64,000 nt of DNA, from NCBI RefSeq assembly GCF_018966525.1, contig NZ_CP076607.1, positions 1,302,001 to 1,366,000 of the forward strand. Direction: 5' to 3'. The stretch comes from Paenibacillus sophorae (GTDB taxonomy: Bacteria > Bacillota > Bacilli > Paenibacillales > Paenibacillaceae). Below are positions 50,326 through 62,010 of the stretch, in pieces. Below the pieces are notes generated by a model, which had not been told where the DNA came from, did not search any database, and was given only the letters and a program-made list of their open reading frames with translations. Each line of letters starts with the position of its first letter. Position 1 is the stretch's first letter. Position numbers and translations under genes: made by a program.

Positions 50326-51919
50326 CAACCATCCATCCCTTCCGGACCCATCTGTCCTGGCGGCGCTGGCGAGTGCATACTTTCCGGAATTTTCATCTGG
50401 GGAGGCGGCTGAAGCCGCTTCTGCAGCCCCGGAGCTTGCACCGTCCGTACAGGAATTGGCACCATCTGTTCAGAATACGATTCCTTCGCCGCCAGCCTTT
50501 GCACCGTCCGTACAGGAGATTTCTCCAGCGGGGCAATCGTACAATGGATTATGGACCGAGGCGGACTTTCTGCGGGCGATTCCCGGCGCATTTGAATTGA
50601 ACAATGAAGGGACAAGCTCTTTGCCGGGCAGCTATGCTCCGTCGGTCGAGTTCTCGTCTGGCAACCATGCTCCTTCCGCCGTTTCGGCACCTTCGCTATC
50701 CTTTGGGTCGTTTGATGTAAACGCGGTTAGGAACGATTTTCCGATTTTGGCTGAGAAGGTGAACGGCAAAAATCTGGTGTGGCTGGACAATGCCGCGACG
50801 ACCCACAAGCCCCGGCAGGTCATCGAGCGGATCAAGTACTATTATGAGCATGAGAATTCCAATGTGCACCGGGCCGCTCACGAACTGGCGGCGCGCTCGA
50901 CGGACGCTTATGAAGGCGCCCGCGAGAAGGCGGCCCGGTTTCTGAACGCCCCTTCGGCGAAGGAGATCGTGTTCGTCCGGGGAGCAACCGAGGGAATCAA
51001 TCTGGTCGCAAGCAGCTACGCCAAGCATCATTTGCAGAAAGACGATGAAATTCTCATCACATGGCTGGAGCATCACGCCAACATCGTACCGTGGCAGTTG
51101 GTCTGCGAGGAGACCGGGGCGAAGCTCCGCGTCGTGCCTGTCGATGAGAGCGGACAAATCCTGCTGGACGAATATGTGAAACTGCTGAGTTCCCGGACGA
51201 AGTTCGTCTCCCTGACCCATGTATCCAACGCGCTTGGTACGGTTACTCCGGTGGCGGAGATGGTCAGTCTGGCCCACCGTTACGGTGCCAAAGTGCTGGT
51301 TGACGGCGCACAAGCCGTCTCCCACTTGAAAGTGGACGTTCAGGCGCTGGATGCCGATTTTTACGTGTTCTCGGGTCATAAAGTGTTTGGTCCCACGGGG
51401 ATCGGTGTTCTTTATGGCAAACCCGAAGCGCTCGAATCCATGCGTCCCTACCAGGGCGGAGGCAATATGATCGTGGATGTAACGTTCGAGAAAACCATTG
51501 TTCACCCGGCCCCGGCCCGCTTTGAAGCGGGAACCGGAAATATTGCGGATGCGGTCGGGCTTGGCGCGGCGCTGGACTACGTTTCCTCGATCGGCCTGGA
51601 TGTTATCAACCGCTATGAGCATTTTCTGCTGGAGTACGGTATAGAATCGCTTTCCCGCGTCCCTGGCCTTCGGCTCATCGGCACGGCGAAGGAAAAAGCG
51701 GGTGTGCTGTCCTTCGTTCTCTCAGGGTATACGACGGAGGAGGTCGGCAAGGCCCTTAGCAATGAAGGGATCGCCGTTCGTTCCGGTCATCACTGCGCCC
51801 AGCCGATTCTCCGCAGATTCGGGCTAGAGAGCGCGGTAAGGCCATCGCTGGCACTCTATAACACCTGCGGGGAAATTGACGCCCTGGTGTCTGTGCTGTT
51901 GAAACTGAAACATAGCTGA
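50312..51919 (+). CDS. SufS-type cysteine desulfurase with encapsulin cargo-loading N-terminus
   Basis: A 535-residue protein. Residues about 135-535 are a full group II cysteine desulfurase with the pyridoxal lysine Lys357 (FSGHKVFGPTG) and catalytic Cys495 (RSGHHCAQPI). It moves sulfur from cysteine to a persulfide or elemental sulfur, leaving alanine. Residues 1-134 are a low-complexity, disordered extension rich in Ala, Pro and Ser. It contains DPSVLAALASAYFPEF, four APSV motifs (at 43, 50, 64 and 109) and WTEADFLRAIPGAF (81-94). Such extensions direct cysteine desulfurases into family 2A encapsulins. Its start lies inside the shell gene (overlap 14 bases). Confidence 0.94.
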   Translation: MTTNSNHPSLPDPSVLAALASAYFPEFSSGEAAEAASAAPELAPSVQELAPSVQNTIPSPPAFAPSVQEISPAGQSYNGLWTEADFLRAIPGAFELNNEGTSSLPGSYAPSVEFSSGNHAPSAVSAPSLSFGSFDVNAVRNDFPILAEKVNGKNLVWLDNAATTHKPRQVIERIKYYYEHENSNVHRAAHELAARSTDAYEGAREKAARFLNAPSAKEIVFVRGATEGINLVASSYAKHHLQKDDEILITWLEHHANIVPWQLVCEETGAKLRVVPVDESGQILLDEYVKLLSSRTKFVSLTHVSNALGTVTPVAEMVSLAHRYGAKVLVDGAQAVSHLKVDVQALDADFYVFSGHKVFGPTGIGVLYGKPEALESMRPYQGGGNMIVDVTFEKTIVHPAPARFEAGTGNIADAVGLGAALDYVSSIGLDVINRYEHFLLEYGIESLSRVPGLRLIGTAKEKAGVLSFVLSGYTTEEVGKALSNEGIAVRSGHHCAQPILRRFGLESAVRPSLALYNTCGEIDALVSVLLKLKHS

Positions 51920-52013
51920 AGCGTATCAGGAACGGCGCACAGGCCGCAGTCCATTCCGTATCATTTCTTGGCGCGGACTATGCCATTGAAGCAGGGGTAA
52001 AGGAGGGTGAGTC

Positions 52014-52958
52014 TTGAGCAGTATTAATGACAACCGAATGAACCGTCTCGTTGCGGAGATTGCGGCCAGCTACCGGGAACGGCCGATTAATCCTTTGCTG
52101 GATTATTCGCTGCTTCCGAGCCGCAAGCGGGTTATTGAGAGCATACATTTGGTTTGGGAATTGCTGTTTCCCGGTTATTTCGGCAAGCAGGACTTGAATG
52201 ACGAGACGATGGAGTATCATATTGGGTCTGTTCTCATACAGATTCAGGAGAAACTGTCGGATCAGATTGGCCGCTCTCTGCTGTACCGAAGGGGCCAGGA
52301 TTCCCATTCCTCCCAAGAGGTAAGGCCGGAGGCGGAGGAAATCATTCATCAATTTCTGGCTGAAATCCCGCGGATTCGGAGCGTGCTGGCCACCGATGCC
52401 CAAATCGCTTTCGATGGAGATCCGGCGGCCAATGATTTGAGCGAGATCATTTTCTCCTATCCCGGCTTATTCGCGGTGGGGATCTACCGTATGGCCCATG
52501 AACTGGAATTGCTGTCTGTGCCCCTCATTCCTCGAATTATGACCGAATATGCGCACAGCGTCACGGGAATTGATATCCATCCCGGGGCGAAGATCGGCAG
52601 TTCCTTCTTTATCGACCATGGTACCGGGGTGGTAATCGGGGAAACAACGGTGATCGGTAATCGGGTGAAGGTTTACCACGGGGTGACGCTGGGAGCCTTG
52701 TCGCTCAGGGAGGGCCATTTGATGTATGGAAAAAAGCGCCATCCGACGCTTGAGGATGATGTAACGGTGTATTCCGGCGCATCCATTCTGGGCGGGGATA
52801 CCGTCATCGGCAAAGGGGTCGTGATCGGCAGCAATGTTTCCATCTTCAAGTCCGTGCCTGCCGGCGCGAAAGTAACCGTAAAGAACCCGGAACTGATTAT
52901 CAAAGGCCAGGCGCGGCAAGAGTTCCCGCAGGAATTCACCTGGGACTGGATAATTTAA
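52014..52958 (+). CDS. Serine O-acetyltransferase, EpsC/SrpH type
   Basis: A 314-residue enzyme that acetylates serine to O-acetylserine, the substrate of CysM/CysK. The C-terminal half is a left-handed beta-helix with hexapeptide repeats: DIHPGAKIGSSFFIDHGTGVVIGE, VKVYHGVTLGALSL and KRHPTLEDDVTVYSGASILGG, including the catalytic His in the HGTG block. The longer N-terminal helical domain is typical of the EpsC/SrpH branch that accompanies family 2A encapsulins. The start is TTG 52014 after AGGAGGG. It is the last gene of the cluster. Confidence 0.93.
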   Translation: MSSINDNRMNRLVAEIAASYRERPINPLLDYSLLPSRKRVIESIHLVWELLFPGYFGKQDLNDETMEYHIGSVLIQIQEKLSDQIGRSLLYRRGQDSHSSQEVRPEAEEIIHQFLAEIPRIRSVLATDAQIAFDGDPAANDLSEIIFSYPGLFAVGIYRMAHELELLSVPLIPRIMTEYAHSVTGIDIHPGAKIGSSFFIDHGTGVVIGETTVIGNRVKVYHGVTLGALSLREGHLMYGKKRHPTLEDDVTVYSGASILGGDTVIGKGVVIGSNVSIFKSVPAGAKVTVKNPELIIKGQARQEFPQEFTWDWII

Positions 52959-52970
52959 GGGCCTGCATTA

Positions 52971-53025
52971 AAAAAACGAACCTATCTCCCACTGATCATA
53001 AAGTGGAAGATGGGTTCGTTTATAA
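52971..53025 (+). terminator. Bidirectional terminator at the end of the cluster
   Basis: AACGAACC-T-ATCT-CCCACT pairs with AGTGG-AAGATGGGTTCGTT, flanked by A- and T-rich sequence, between the acetyltransferase and aconitase genes. Confidence 0.85.
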
Positions 53026-53092
53026 TTTATCCGGAAAAGCGGGTTAAAGCTCGGAATGGCCTCACGGGATAGGCCCCGCACCATTCCTTAAA

Positions 53093-55831
<2,739 letters not shown>

Positions 55832-56193
55832 GAATGTGCCTCCTTGTTTCATCTGTTGAAACTCCATTTCATATTCAACTCTGTCTATTAAGTATAACGG
55901 TTACAGGAGGTCGAGTAAAGTTTTTTCCTTCATTTTATTCGAAAAATCCGCTCCTTTTTCGGCCCTGGTTCTTCAACAAAATACTGGAGTTAAGCCTCGC
56001 GTCCAACACTGCACTTTGTGGGGTTATTGTCCGTATAGCCGCCCGCTCTGCCTCATATATATAGTACAGCAGCATATTGTCCAGGCGAAGCGCAGCCTTT
56101 GGCCTGGGAATTTGCTTTAGGCGTTTTTCTTGCGGGTAACGCGTAAGTGCAAGCAGATTTATGTATCTGTGCGGGAAGGGGCGAAAATGGGCA
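55832..56193. other. Intergenic region between acnA and the amidase-like gene
   Basis: This 362-base gap holds the acnA upstream region and a degenerate copy of the palindromic repeat (55977-56023). No convincing gene or defined promoter was seen. Confidence 0.45.
55977..56023. repeat. Dispersed palindromic repeat, degenerate copy C
   Basis: The same length (47 bases from CAAA to GGGG) as the core of copy A, with no gaps and about 29 matching positions, including the conserved CACTTTGTGGGG end. The left arm has diverged. Confidence 0.4.
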
Positions 56194-57204
56194 ATGGATC
56201 AGAAATGGAAGCAAAGCCTGTATGTATATGTCGATCAATGCAACAAAAGCCGGGTGGTTCCCGAAGCGGAAGTCTTAACCGGCGCTTTGAGCGAACCGGG
56301 TATCGGGCTCGGGCAGCAGGAGCGCGGCCGGAGGATTGCGAAATGGTACAGCGACAGAGGGATCACGCCCCGGCGCTGCGAGACGGGGGTCAAGGTGCTG
56401 CGGACGGCGCAGCGGGATTCGGGGGACGTTGTAGCGGAGGTTGCCCTGCACAGCGCATTTTATTATGAAAAAGGCGGGATCACGCACCGCGAAGACAAAG
56501 TGGAGCGGGAGCGCCTGACCTTTGCTAATGCCAAAGGGAGTGCGGGGTGGACTGTCGCCGGTGTGGAGCGGGATATTCCGGAGAAGGTTCCCCGGAAAGG
56601 TGCTGGAGCGTCTCCCGAGGAGCTCTCCAGCCTTGAAGCGCCGCCTTTTCCGGGGCCGCTGCTGAGCCGCAGGGTGCTTGGCCCTTCCGTCCGCGATGTC
56701 CAGTACCGCCGGGAAGACGCGGCGGCGTACGCGGACCGGTGGTGGAACGAGAACAACCCCGAATTTGAAACATTTGCCGTAGACTGCACGAATTATGTCT
56801 CCCAATGTCTCTTTGCAGGGGGGGCACCGATCAACTATACTGGTAAAAGAGAAACGGGCTGGTGGTATAAAGGCTACGTCGGCAAGCAGGAGGAGTGGAG
56901 CTTCAGTTGGGCTGTCTCGGACAGTCTGCGCCGCTATCTGGACGGGGAACGCCGTACGGGCCTGCGCGCGGAATTGGTGGAACGCCCCGAACAGCTGATG
57001 CTTGGAGACGTCATTCAGTATGACTGGGACGGAGACGGACGCTTTCAGCACAGCACGATCGTTACGGCCTTTGACGCGGGCGGCATGCCGCTTGTCAACG
57101 CGCATACGGTATCCAGCCGACACCGCTACTGGGACTATCGGGATTCCTATGCCTGGACCGACAGAACGGCCTATCGTTTGTTCCACATTTACGACTATTT
57201 ATAA
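56194..57204 (+). CDS. Putative amidase-domain protein (Amidase_6-like)
   Basis: A protein of about 336 residues. The C-terminal half (from about residue 185) has RREDAAAYADRWWNENNPEF, then DCTNYVSQCLFAGG with a likely catalytic cysteine. LGDVIQYDWDGDGRFQHSTIV follows with a histidine and HTVSSRHRYWDY after it, matching the putative amidase domain often found in Paenibacillus and Clostridia. The N-terminal part has no recognised domain. No clear signal peptide is seen. The start is uncertain: ATG 56161 and 56194 are both possible. Confidence 0.75.
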   Translation: MDQKWKQSLYVYVDQCNKSRVVPEAEVLTGALSEPGIGLGQQERGRRIAKWYSDRGITPRRCETGVKVLRTAQRDSGDVVAEVALHSAFYYEKGGITHREDKVERERLTFANAKGSAGWTVAGVERDIPEKVPRKGAGASPEELSSLEAPPFPGPLLSRRVLGPSVRDVQYRREDAAAYADRWWNENNPEFETFAVDCTNYVSQCLFAGGAPINYTGKRETGWWYKGYVGKQEEWSFSWAVSDSLRRYLDGERRTGLRAELVERPEQLMLGDVIQYDWDGDGRFQHSTIVTAFDAGGMPLVNAHTVSSRHRYWDYRDSYAWTDRTAYRLFHIYDYL

Positions 57205-57223
57205 TTCGGAGAGAGGTTAAGGA

Positions 57224-58315
57224 ATGGAGAATGCAAAACTGACAGTGGGTCTGGTGTACGGCGGCAAATCGGGAGAACATGAAATATCGCTGCAGACCGC
57301 TTTTGCCGTGATGAACGCTTTTGACTACGATAAATATGAAATTCTGCCTTTTTATATTACGAAACAGGGGCTGTGGAAGATCGGCGAGAAGCTCGAAGCT
57401 CCGTTCAGCCGATTGGAGCAGCTTAAGCTGGAAGGAGTGTCCGCAGACACGGGTAAGGCGCTGAACGCCGTATTCAGCGGTCTCGGCGGCGAAAGTGCGG
57501 TCGACGTGATGTTCCCGCTGCTTCACGGCACGAATGGAGAAGACGGAACGATTCAAGGCTTGTTCGAGATGGCTAATATTCCTTATATCGGTGCTGGAGT
57601 GCTGGCCTCGGCGGCGGGCATGGACAAAGTCGTCATGAAGAAGCTCTTCGCGGAAGCGAGGCTGGAGCAGTGCCGGTACGGTTATTTCAATGCCGCCGTC
57701 TGGAAGAGCAAGAGCCATGATCTGATTGTCGGCATCGAGGATAAGCTCGGCTATCCGGTATTCGTGAAGCCGGCCAATCTGGGCTCCAGCGTCGGCATCT
57801 CCAAAGCCGTGGACAAGGAAAGTCTTGTCAAGGCGATTGAGACCGCCTTCCGTTACGATACCAAGGTCATTGTCGAGGAGTTCGTCGATGGGCGGGAACT
57901 GGAGGTCAGCGTGCTCGGCAATGACGAGCCGGAGGCTTCCGTTCCAGGCGAAATCGTCTCCTCCGGCGAATATTACGATTATGCGGCCAAATATATCGAC
58001 GGCAAGTCGCAGATGCTGATTCCGGCTCCCGTCGATCCCGAAACCGCCGACCGGCTGCGCGAGCTGGCGCTGGCCGCTTTTCGGGCCATTGAAGGCAGCG
58101 GCATTGCGCGGGCCGATTTCTTCCTCCGCAAATCCGACGGCAGAATTTTGATCAACGAGGTCAACACGATGCCTGGCTTCACGCCGTTCAGCATGTATCC
58201 GCTCTTGTGGCGCGAGACGGGCGTTTCATACCAGTCGCTGTTGGACCGCATGATCGCTCTCGCGTTCGAGCGGCATCAGTTCAAGCAGGGCTTGAAATAC
58301 GATAACGAGCAATAA
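57224..58315 (+). CDS. ddl: D-alanine--D-alanine ligase
   Basis: A 363-residue ATP-grasp ligase that makes the D-Ala-D-Ala dipeptide of peptidoglycan. Motifs are VGLVYGGKSGEHEISLQTA (N-terminal binding loop), FVKPANLGSSVGISKA (ATP-grasp glycine loop), EYYDYAAKY (substrate tyrosine typical of D-Ala rather than D-lactate ligases) and INEVNTMPGFTPFSMYP (magnesium ligands). ATG 57224 lies 19 bases after the preceding gene, with a GGAGAGAGG site, so they may be co-transcribed. Confidence 0.95.
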   Translation: MENAKLTVGLVYGGKSGEHEISLQTAFAVMNAFDYDKYEILPFYITKQGLWKIGEKLEAPFSRLEQLKLEGVSADTGKALNAVFSGLGGESAVDVMFPLLHGTNGEDGTIQGLFEMANIPYIGAGVLASAAGMDKVVMKKLFAEARLEQCRYGYFNAAVWKSKSHDLIVGIEDKLGYPVFVKPANLGSSVGISKAVDKESLVKAIETAFRYDTKVIVEEFVDGRELEVSVLGNDEPEASVPGEIVSSGEYYDYAAKYIDGKSQMLIPAPVDPETADRLRELALAAFRAIEGSGIARADFFLRKSDGRILINEVNTMPGFTPFSMYPLLWRETGVSYQSLLDRMIALAFERHQFKQGLKYDNEQ

Positions 58316-58357
58316 TAAACAATAGGCGGATCATCCGGCCGGAAAGGAGAAGGTATT

Positions 58358-58675
58358 ATGGGATTTCAAACGGAGTTTAATTCGGTATGCAAATTCAAGA
58401 ATGAGCAGGAGCTGTACGAACTGCTGGAATACGGACGCTGCAAAATGCTGAAGCAAGGGTTCCGCATCTTTCCGACCGGACAAAAGGTTATTGCCTATAC
58501 GCCGGACAACATTGCCGTGGCTATCGTCAAAATCTCGGCGTCTATCGCAGAGATCAACTTCCAGGGCCATGAAGTCACCGCGGTTGAGATGGAGCTTGTC
58601 CGCAAGCTGAACGATGAAGAATCCAGAGTACAGACGTCGCTGGCCGACGAGATGTTCTTTGGGGAGCGGGAATGA
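58358..58675 (+). CDS. Conserved small hypothetical protein
   Basis: A 105-residue cytoplasmic protein with no membrane segment. It looks like a mixed alpha/beta fold, with helix NEQELYELLEYGRCKMLKQG and strands RIFPTGQKVIAYTPDNIAVAI and ASIAEINFQGHEVTAVEME. I do not recognise the family. It overlaps uvsE by four bases (ATGA), so it is translated with that repair gene and might assist it. ATG 58358 has GGAAAGGAGAAGG upstream. Confidence 0.75.
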   Translation: MGFQTEFNSVCKFKNEQELYELLEYGRCKMLKQGFRIFPTGQKVIAYTPDNIAVAIVKISASIAEINFQGHEVTAVEMELVRKLNDEESRVQTSLADEMFFGERE

Positions 58676-59679
58676 TCGTCCGCTTCGGCTATGTGGCGAT
58701 GTCCACCGTCATTAAAGACTGTTCACCGTCCAAGACGATGACGATGGCTTCGTTCAGCAAGCTGGAAGACCGCGAGGCGGCGCTTCGCCGCCTTGAGTTG
58801 ATCGCTAGAGGCAATTTGCATAATACGCTCAGGCTGCTGAGGCATAACCGGGCGTCTGATATAAAGGTATACCGGATGACCTCGAAGCTGATCCCGCTGG
58901 CTACGCATCCGGAGCTGCGGGACTGGAATCCTTTTGCCGCGCTGGCCGATGATTTTGCCGAGGTTGGCCGTTATATTAAGGAGAACGGGATGCGGGTGTC
59001 TTTCCATCCCGATCATTTTACTGTGCTGAGCACTCCCCGTCCCGAGGTGCTTGCCAGTTCTGTCCGCGACCTGCGGCACCATACGGACATGCTGTCCGCG
59101 ATGGATCTTCCGGCAACAGCCAAGAACAATATCCATATCGGCGGAGCCTACGGGGATAAGACTTCGGCAGCGGCCCGGTTCGTGAAGCAATTCCGGGAGC
59201 TTGCGCCGGAGATGCAGGAACGCATCACGCTTGAGAACGATGACAAGACGTTCAACGCGGTGGAGACGCTGGAGGTCTGCAAGACGCTCGGCTTGCCGAT
59301 GGTGCTGGATATCCATCATCAATGGGTGAATAACGAGGGAGAGTCTCCCTGGGAGCTGTGGCCTGAAATCAGCCGGACCTGGCAGACGCTGCTGGCCTTG
59401 AAGGACGTTGAAACAGATAAGCCGCTTCCGCCCAAGATCCACGTGTCCAGTCCCCGCAGCCCTTCCGATCCCCGGAGCCATGCCGACGGGGTGGAGCCGG
59501 AGCCGCTGCTTGCTTTTCTGAAACGGATCGCTGCCGATACTCCGGCGGTTGATGTGATGATCGAAGCCAAGGCGAAGGACGGGGCGCTGTTTGAGCTGAT
59601 GGAGACGCTGAGAGGACTGGAAAGCGCAGAAAGCGGAATCACCGTGCTGGACGGAGCAAGCATCAGTATCGAGGCATAG
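58672..59679 (+). CDS. uvsE: UV DNA damage endonuclease
   Basis: A 335-residue TIM-barrel endonuclease that nicks DNA on the 5' side of UV photoproducts. Landmarks are VRFGYVAMSTVIKDCSPS (N-terminus), MRVSFHPDHFTVLS (metal His), NNIHIGGAYGDK, RITLENDDKTF (metal Glu), LGLPMVLDIHHQWVNN (His-His) and PKIHVSSPRS. These match UVDE/UvsE of spore formers. The start overlaps the upstream small gene. Confidence 0.94.
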   Translation: MIVRFGYVAMSTVIKDCSPSKTMTMASFSKLEDREAALRRLELIARGNLHNTLRLLRHNRASDIKVYRMTSKLIPLATHPELRDWNPFAALADDFAEVGRYIKENGMRVSFHPDHFTVLSTPRPEVLASSVRDLRHHTDMLSAMDLPATAKNNIHIGGAYGDKTSAAARFVKQFRELAPEMQERITLENDDKTFNAVETLEVCKTLGLPMVLDIHHQWVNNEGESPWELWPEISRTWQTLLALKDVETDKPLPPKIHVSSPRSPSDPRSHADGVEPEPLLAFLKRIAADTPAVDVMIEAKAKDGALFELMETLRGLESAESGITVLDGASISIEA

Positions 59680-59777
59680 ATTATGGCCTGTCTGACTTGA
59701 TAAGTGGCCGCAAATGAGGTACTTTGAAGGAAACTTTGGTTTACCTGCAAAACTTAACAACTAAAGGAGCATATAAA

Positions 59778-60548
59778 ATGGGAGATCTGCTGACCGGAAA
59801 AAATATTGTTGTGATGGGCGTGGCGAACGATCGCAGCATCGCCTGGGCGATTGCCAAAAGCCTGTCGGAACAGGGAGCGCGCCTTGCCTTTACATATGAG
59901 AGCGAACGTGTGGAAGGACGGGTGCGCAAGCTGGCCGAGACCATTCCCGGTTCAGTGATTCTGCCGTGCAACGTAACGGTCGATGAGGAAATCGACAAGC
60001 TGGCGGAGGAACTGAAAGAGAGCTTTGGCGTGCTGCACGGCATTGTGCACAGCATCGCCTTTGCTAAGGGAGAGGACCTCGAAGGCCGCTTTGCCGACAC
60101 CTCGCGTTCGGGCTTTGCGCTGGCACATGATATCAGCGCCTACTCGCTGGTTGCGGTTGCCCAGCGGCTGCATCCTCTCATGACTGAGGGCGGCTCCATT
60201 ATCACTATGACGTATATGGGCTCGGAGCGCGTCATGCGCAATTATAACGTAATGGGTGTAGCGAAAGCGGCGCTTGAGGCTTCGGTGCGCTATCTGGCGA
60301 GCGATCTGGGTCCGGACAACATCCGGGTGAACGCCGTATCGGCCGGACCGATCCGCACCCTGGCTGCCAAAGGCATCAGCGATTTCAACTCGATTCTGCG
60401 TATCGTGGAGGAGAAGGCGCCGCTTCGTCGCAGTACGGATACCGCCGAGGTTGGCGATACGGCGATGTTCCTGATGAGCCATCTATCACGCGGGATTACC
60501 GGAGAAGTAATTTATGTGGACGGTGGATATCACATCATCGGAGGTTAG
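59778..60548 (+). CDS. fabI: Enoyl-[acyl-carrier-protein] reductase (NADH), FabI
   Basis: A 256-residue short-chain dehydrogenase-like enzyme of type II fatty-acid synthesis that reduces enoyl-ACP. MGVANDRSIAWAIAKSLSEQG is the nucleotide-binding loop with the FabI-specific SIAW. The catalytic Tyr-X6-Lys lies in NYNVMGVAKAALEASVRYLA. GPIRTLAAKGISDFNSIL is the substrate-binding loop, where triclosan-type inhibitors act. ATG 59778 follows AAAGGAGC; the upstream in-frame ATG is not used. Confidence 0.95.
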   Translation: MGDLLTGKNIVVMGVANDRSIAWAIAKSLSEQGARLAFTYESERVEGRVRKLAETIPGSVILPCNVTVDEEIDKLAEELKESFGVLHGIVHSIAFAKGEDLEGRFADTSRSGFALAHDISAYSLVAVAQRLHPLMTEGGSIITMTYMGSERVMRNYNVMGVAKAALEASVRYLASDLGPDNIRVNAVSAGPIRTLAAKGISDFNSILRIVEEKAPLRRSTDTAEVGDTAMFLMSHLSRGITGEVIYVDGGYHIIGG

Positions 60549-60632
60549 CATGCGGGCCGGACGGCAGGTCCCCGCGAGCTGCGAAGGATCCCTGCGCCCC
60601 GGCTATCAAGTTGAAGAAAGCGGAGTGAAGAG

Positions 60633-61511
60633 ATGAGTTCTTTAAATCCTAATAGCGGTAACGAGCGGGAACCGTATGTCGTGTCCAGCAAAGGTTATAC
60701 GGCGGTAGCCATCAATGCGGCTGCCAAAGCCGGAGAGTATATCAAGAGCAGACAAGGGACGGTAAAGGAACTGGGAACGAAGTCATCGGCGCGCGATCTG
60801 GTGACGGAAGTGGATAAAGGCGCAGAGCAGATGATCCGCAGACTTGTGCTGACGCACTATCCCGATCATGCTTTTCTGGGTGAGGAAGGGGTGGAGCCGG
60901 GAGCCAATGCCGTAACCGCCGCGCTGGAGGAGCTGAAGGACAACGAGTACCTCTGGATCGTCGACCCGGTGGACGGAACAACCAACTTCGTTCACGGTTT
61001 TCCCTTCTACGCGGTATCCATCGCGCTTGCCGTACGCGGCGAATTGACGGTTGGCGTCATTTACGATCCGGTGCGCGATGAAATGTTTGTGGCCGAAAAA
61101 GGAAAAGGCGCTTACGTGCATGGCGTCAAGACTGCCGTCTCTTCGGAAGCCTCGCTGGACGACAGTCTGATTGCGCTCGGCTTTCCGCCGGACCGGCAGT
61201 TCGCCCAGCCGACCAACCTGGCCGCCTTCCAGAACATCCTGCCGAAAGTCCGCGGCGTCCGCGCCGGGGGCTCCGCCGCTCTGCATCTGGCTTATGTGGC
61301 TGCAGGGAGGGTCAGCGGCTACTATGAAGCGGGTCTAAGCCCTTGGGACTGCGCCGCCGGTGTGCTGCTGGTCAAAGAATCGGGCGGAGTCGTTACCGAT
61401 ATGCGGGGTGAGCCGTATCATATCGGCACACGACACATCGTGGCTACCAACGGGCATATTCATGAAGACATTCTGTCTTCCCTGAAAGAAGCGGGAGCGA
61501 CGGGATTCTAG
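60633..61511 (+). CDS. suhB: Inositol monophosphatase family protein
   Basis: A 292-residue magnesium-dependent phosphatase. The metal-binding motifs are FLGEEGVEPG (Glu), LWIVDPVDGTTNFVHGFPFY (DPxDGTTN) and GLSPWDCAAGVLLVKESGG (WDxAAG). Substrates of the family include inositol phosphates, histidinol phosphate, NADP and PAP, so the exact reaction is open. The site GGAGTGAAGAG precedes ATG 60633. A small gene follows closely. Confidence 0.9.
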   Translation: MSSLNPNSGNEREPYVVSSKGYTAVAINAAAKAGEYIKSRQGTVKELGTKSSARDLVTEVDKGAEQMIRRLVLTHYPDHAFLGEEGVEPGANAVTAALEELKDNEYLWIVDPVDGTTNFVHGFPFYAVSIALAVRGELTVGVIYDPVRDEMFVAEKGKGAYVHGVKTAVSSEASLDDSLIALGFPPDRQFAQPTNLAAFQNILPKVRGVRAGGSAALHLAYVAAGRVSGYYEAGLSPWDCAAGVLLVKESGGVVTDMRGEPYHIGTRHIVATNGHIHEDILSSLKEAGATGF

Positions 61512-61538
61512 CATACGCAGAAGGAGGCAGGGCTTAGG

Positions 61539-61856
61539 ATGAGCGGGAAAGAAGATCTGGAACGTCGCTTGAGCGAGATGCTGACCGAAGGTGAGCTTGC
61601 GCAAAGCGGCCGTGAAGCGGGGCAGCGCCATTCAGTATCGCCGAAATACGAAATACGCATTCAGACCGCGCTTGATCCGATTGTGGAGGAGACTTACCGA
61701 TATCGGGAAATGGCCCGGGAGCTGGACGACAGATATGACAAATATCTGGAACGGACGCGGACAAAAGAACGGAAGGATGCCTCTCCAGATCCGATTTCCA
61801 GCACTGCTTCCGATACGCCTGCAGACCGGAAGGAGCTTTCCGATGACGGCGGATAG
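61539..61856 (+). CDS. Small charged hypothetical protein
   Basis: A 105-residue hydrophilic protein, helical in the first two thirds (KEDLERRLSEMLTEGELAQ, PIVEETYRYREMARELDDRY) with a disordered acidic Ser/Asp-rich tail. No membrane segment, no motif recognised. The site AGAAGGAGG before ATG 61539 is excellent (28 bases after the phosphatase), so it is probably translated with it. Confidence 0.65.
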   Translation: MSGKEDLERRLSEMLTEGELAQSGREAGQRHSVSPKYEIRIQTALDPIVEETYRYREMARELDDRYDKYLERTRTKERKDASPDPISSTASDTPADRKELSDDGG

Positions 61857-61919
61857 AATGGCCGGAACCATGGCGGTGAACGGATATGCGGGACCTTAGC
61901 CGGTGCATTTATAATATAA

Positions 61920-61962
61920 CAGGAGTCCAGGGCTGCGTCGCAGCGGCCCAGGGCTCTTTTTC
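61920..61962 (+). terminator. Probable Rho-independent terminator
   Basis: GGGCTGC...GCAGCGGCCC with outer GAGTCC/GGGCTC forms an imperfect stem followed by TTTTTC. Confidence 0.5.
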
Positions 61963-62010
61963 ACATACAGAGTTTGATTTGCAAATATAAAATGATAGGT
62001 GGCAATGACG

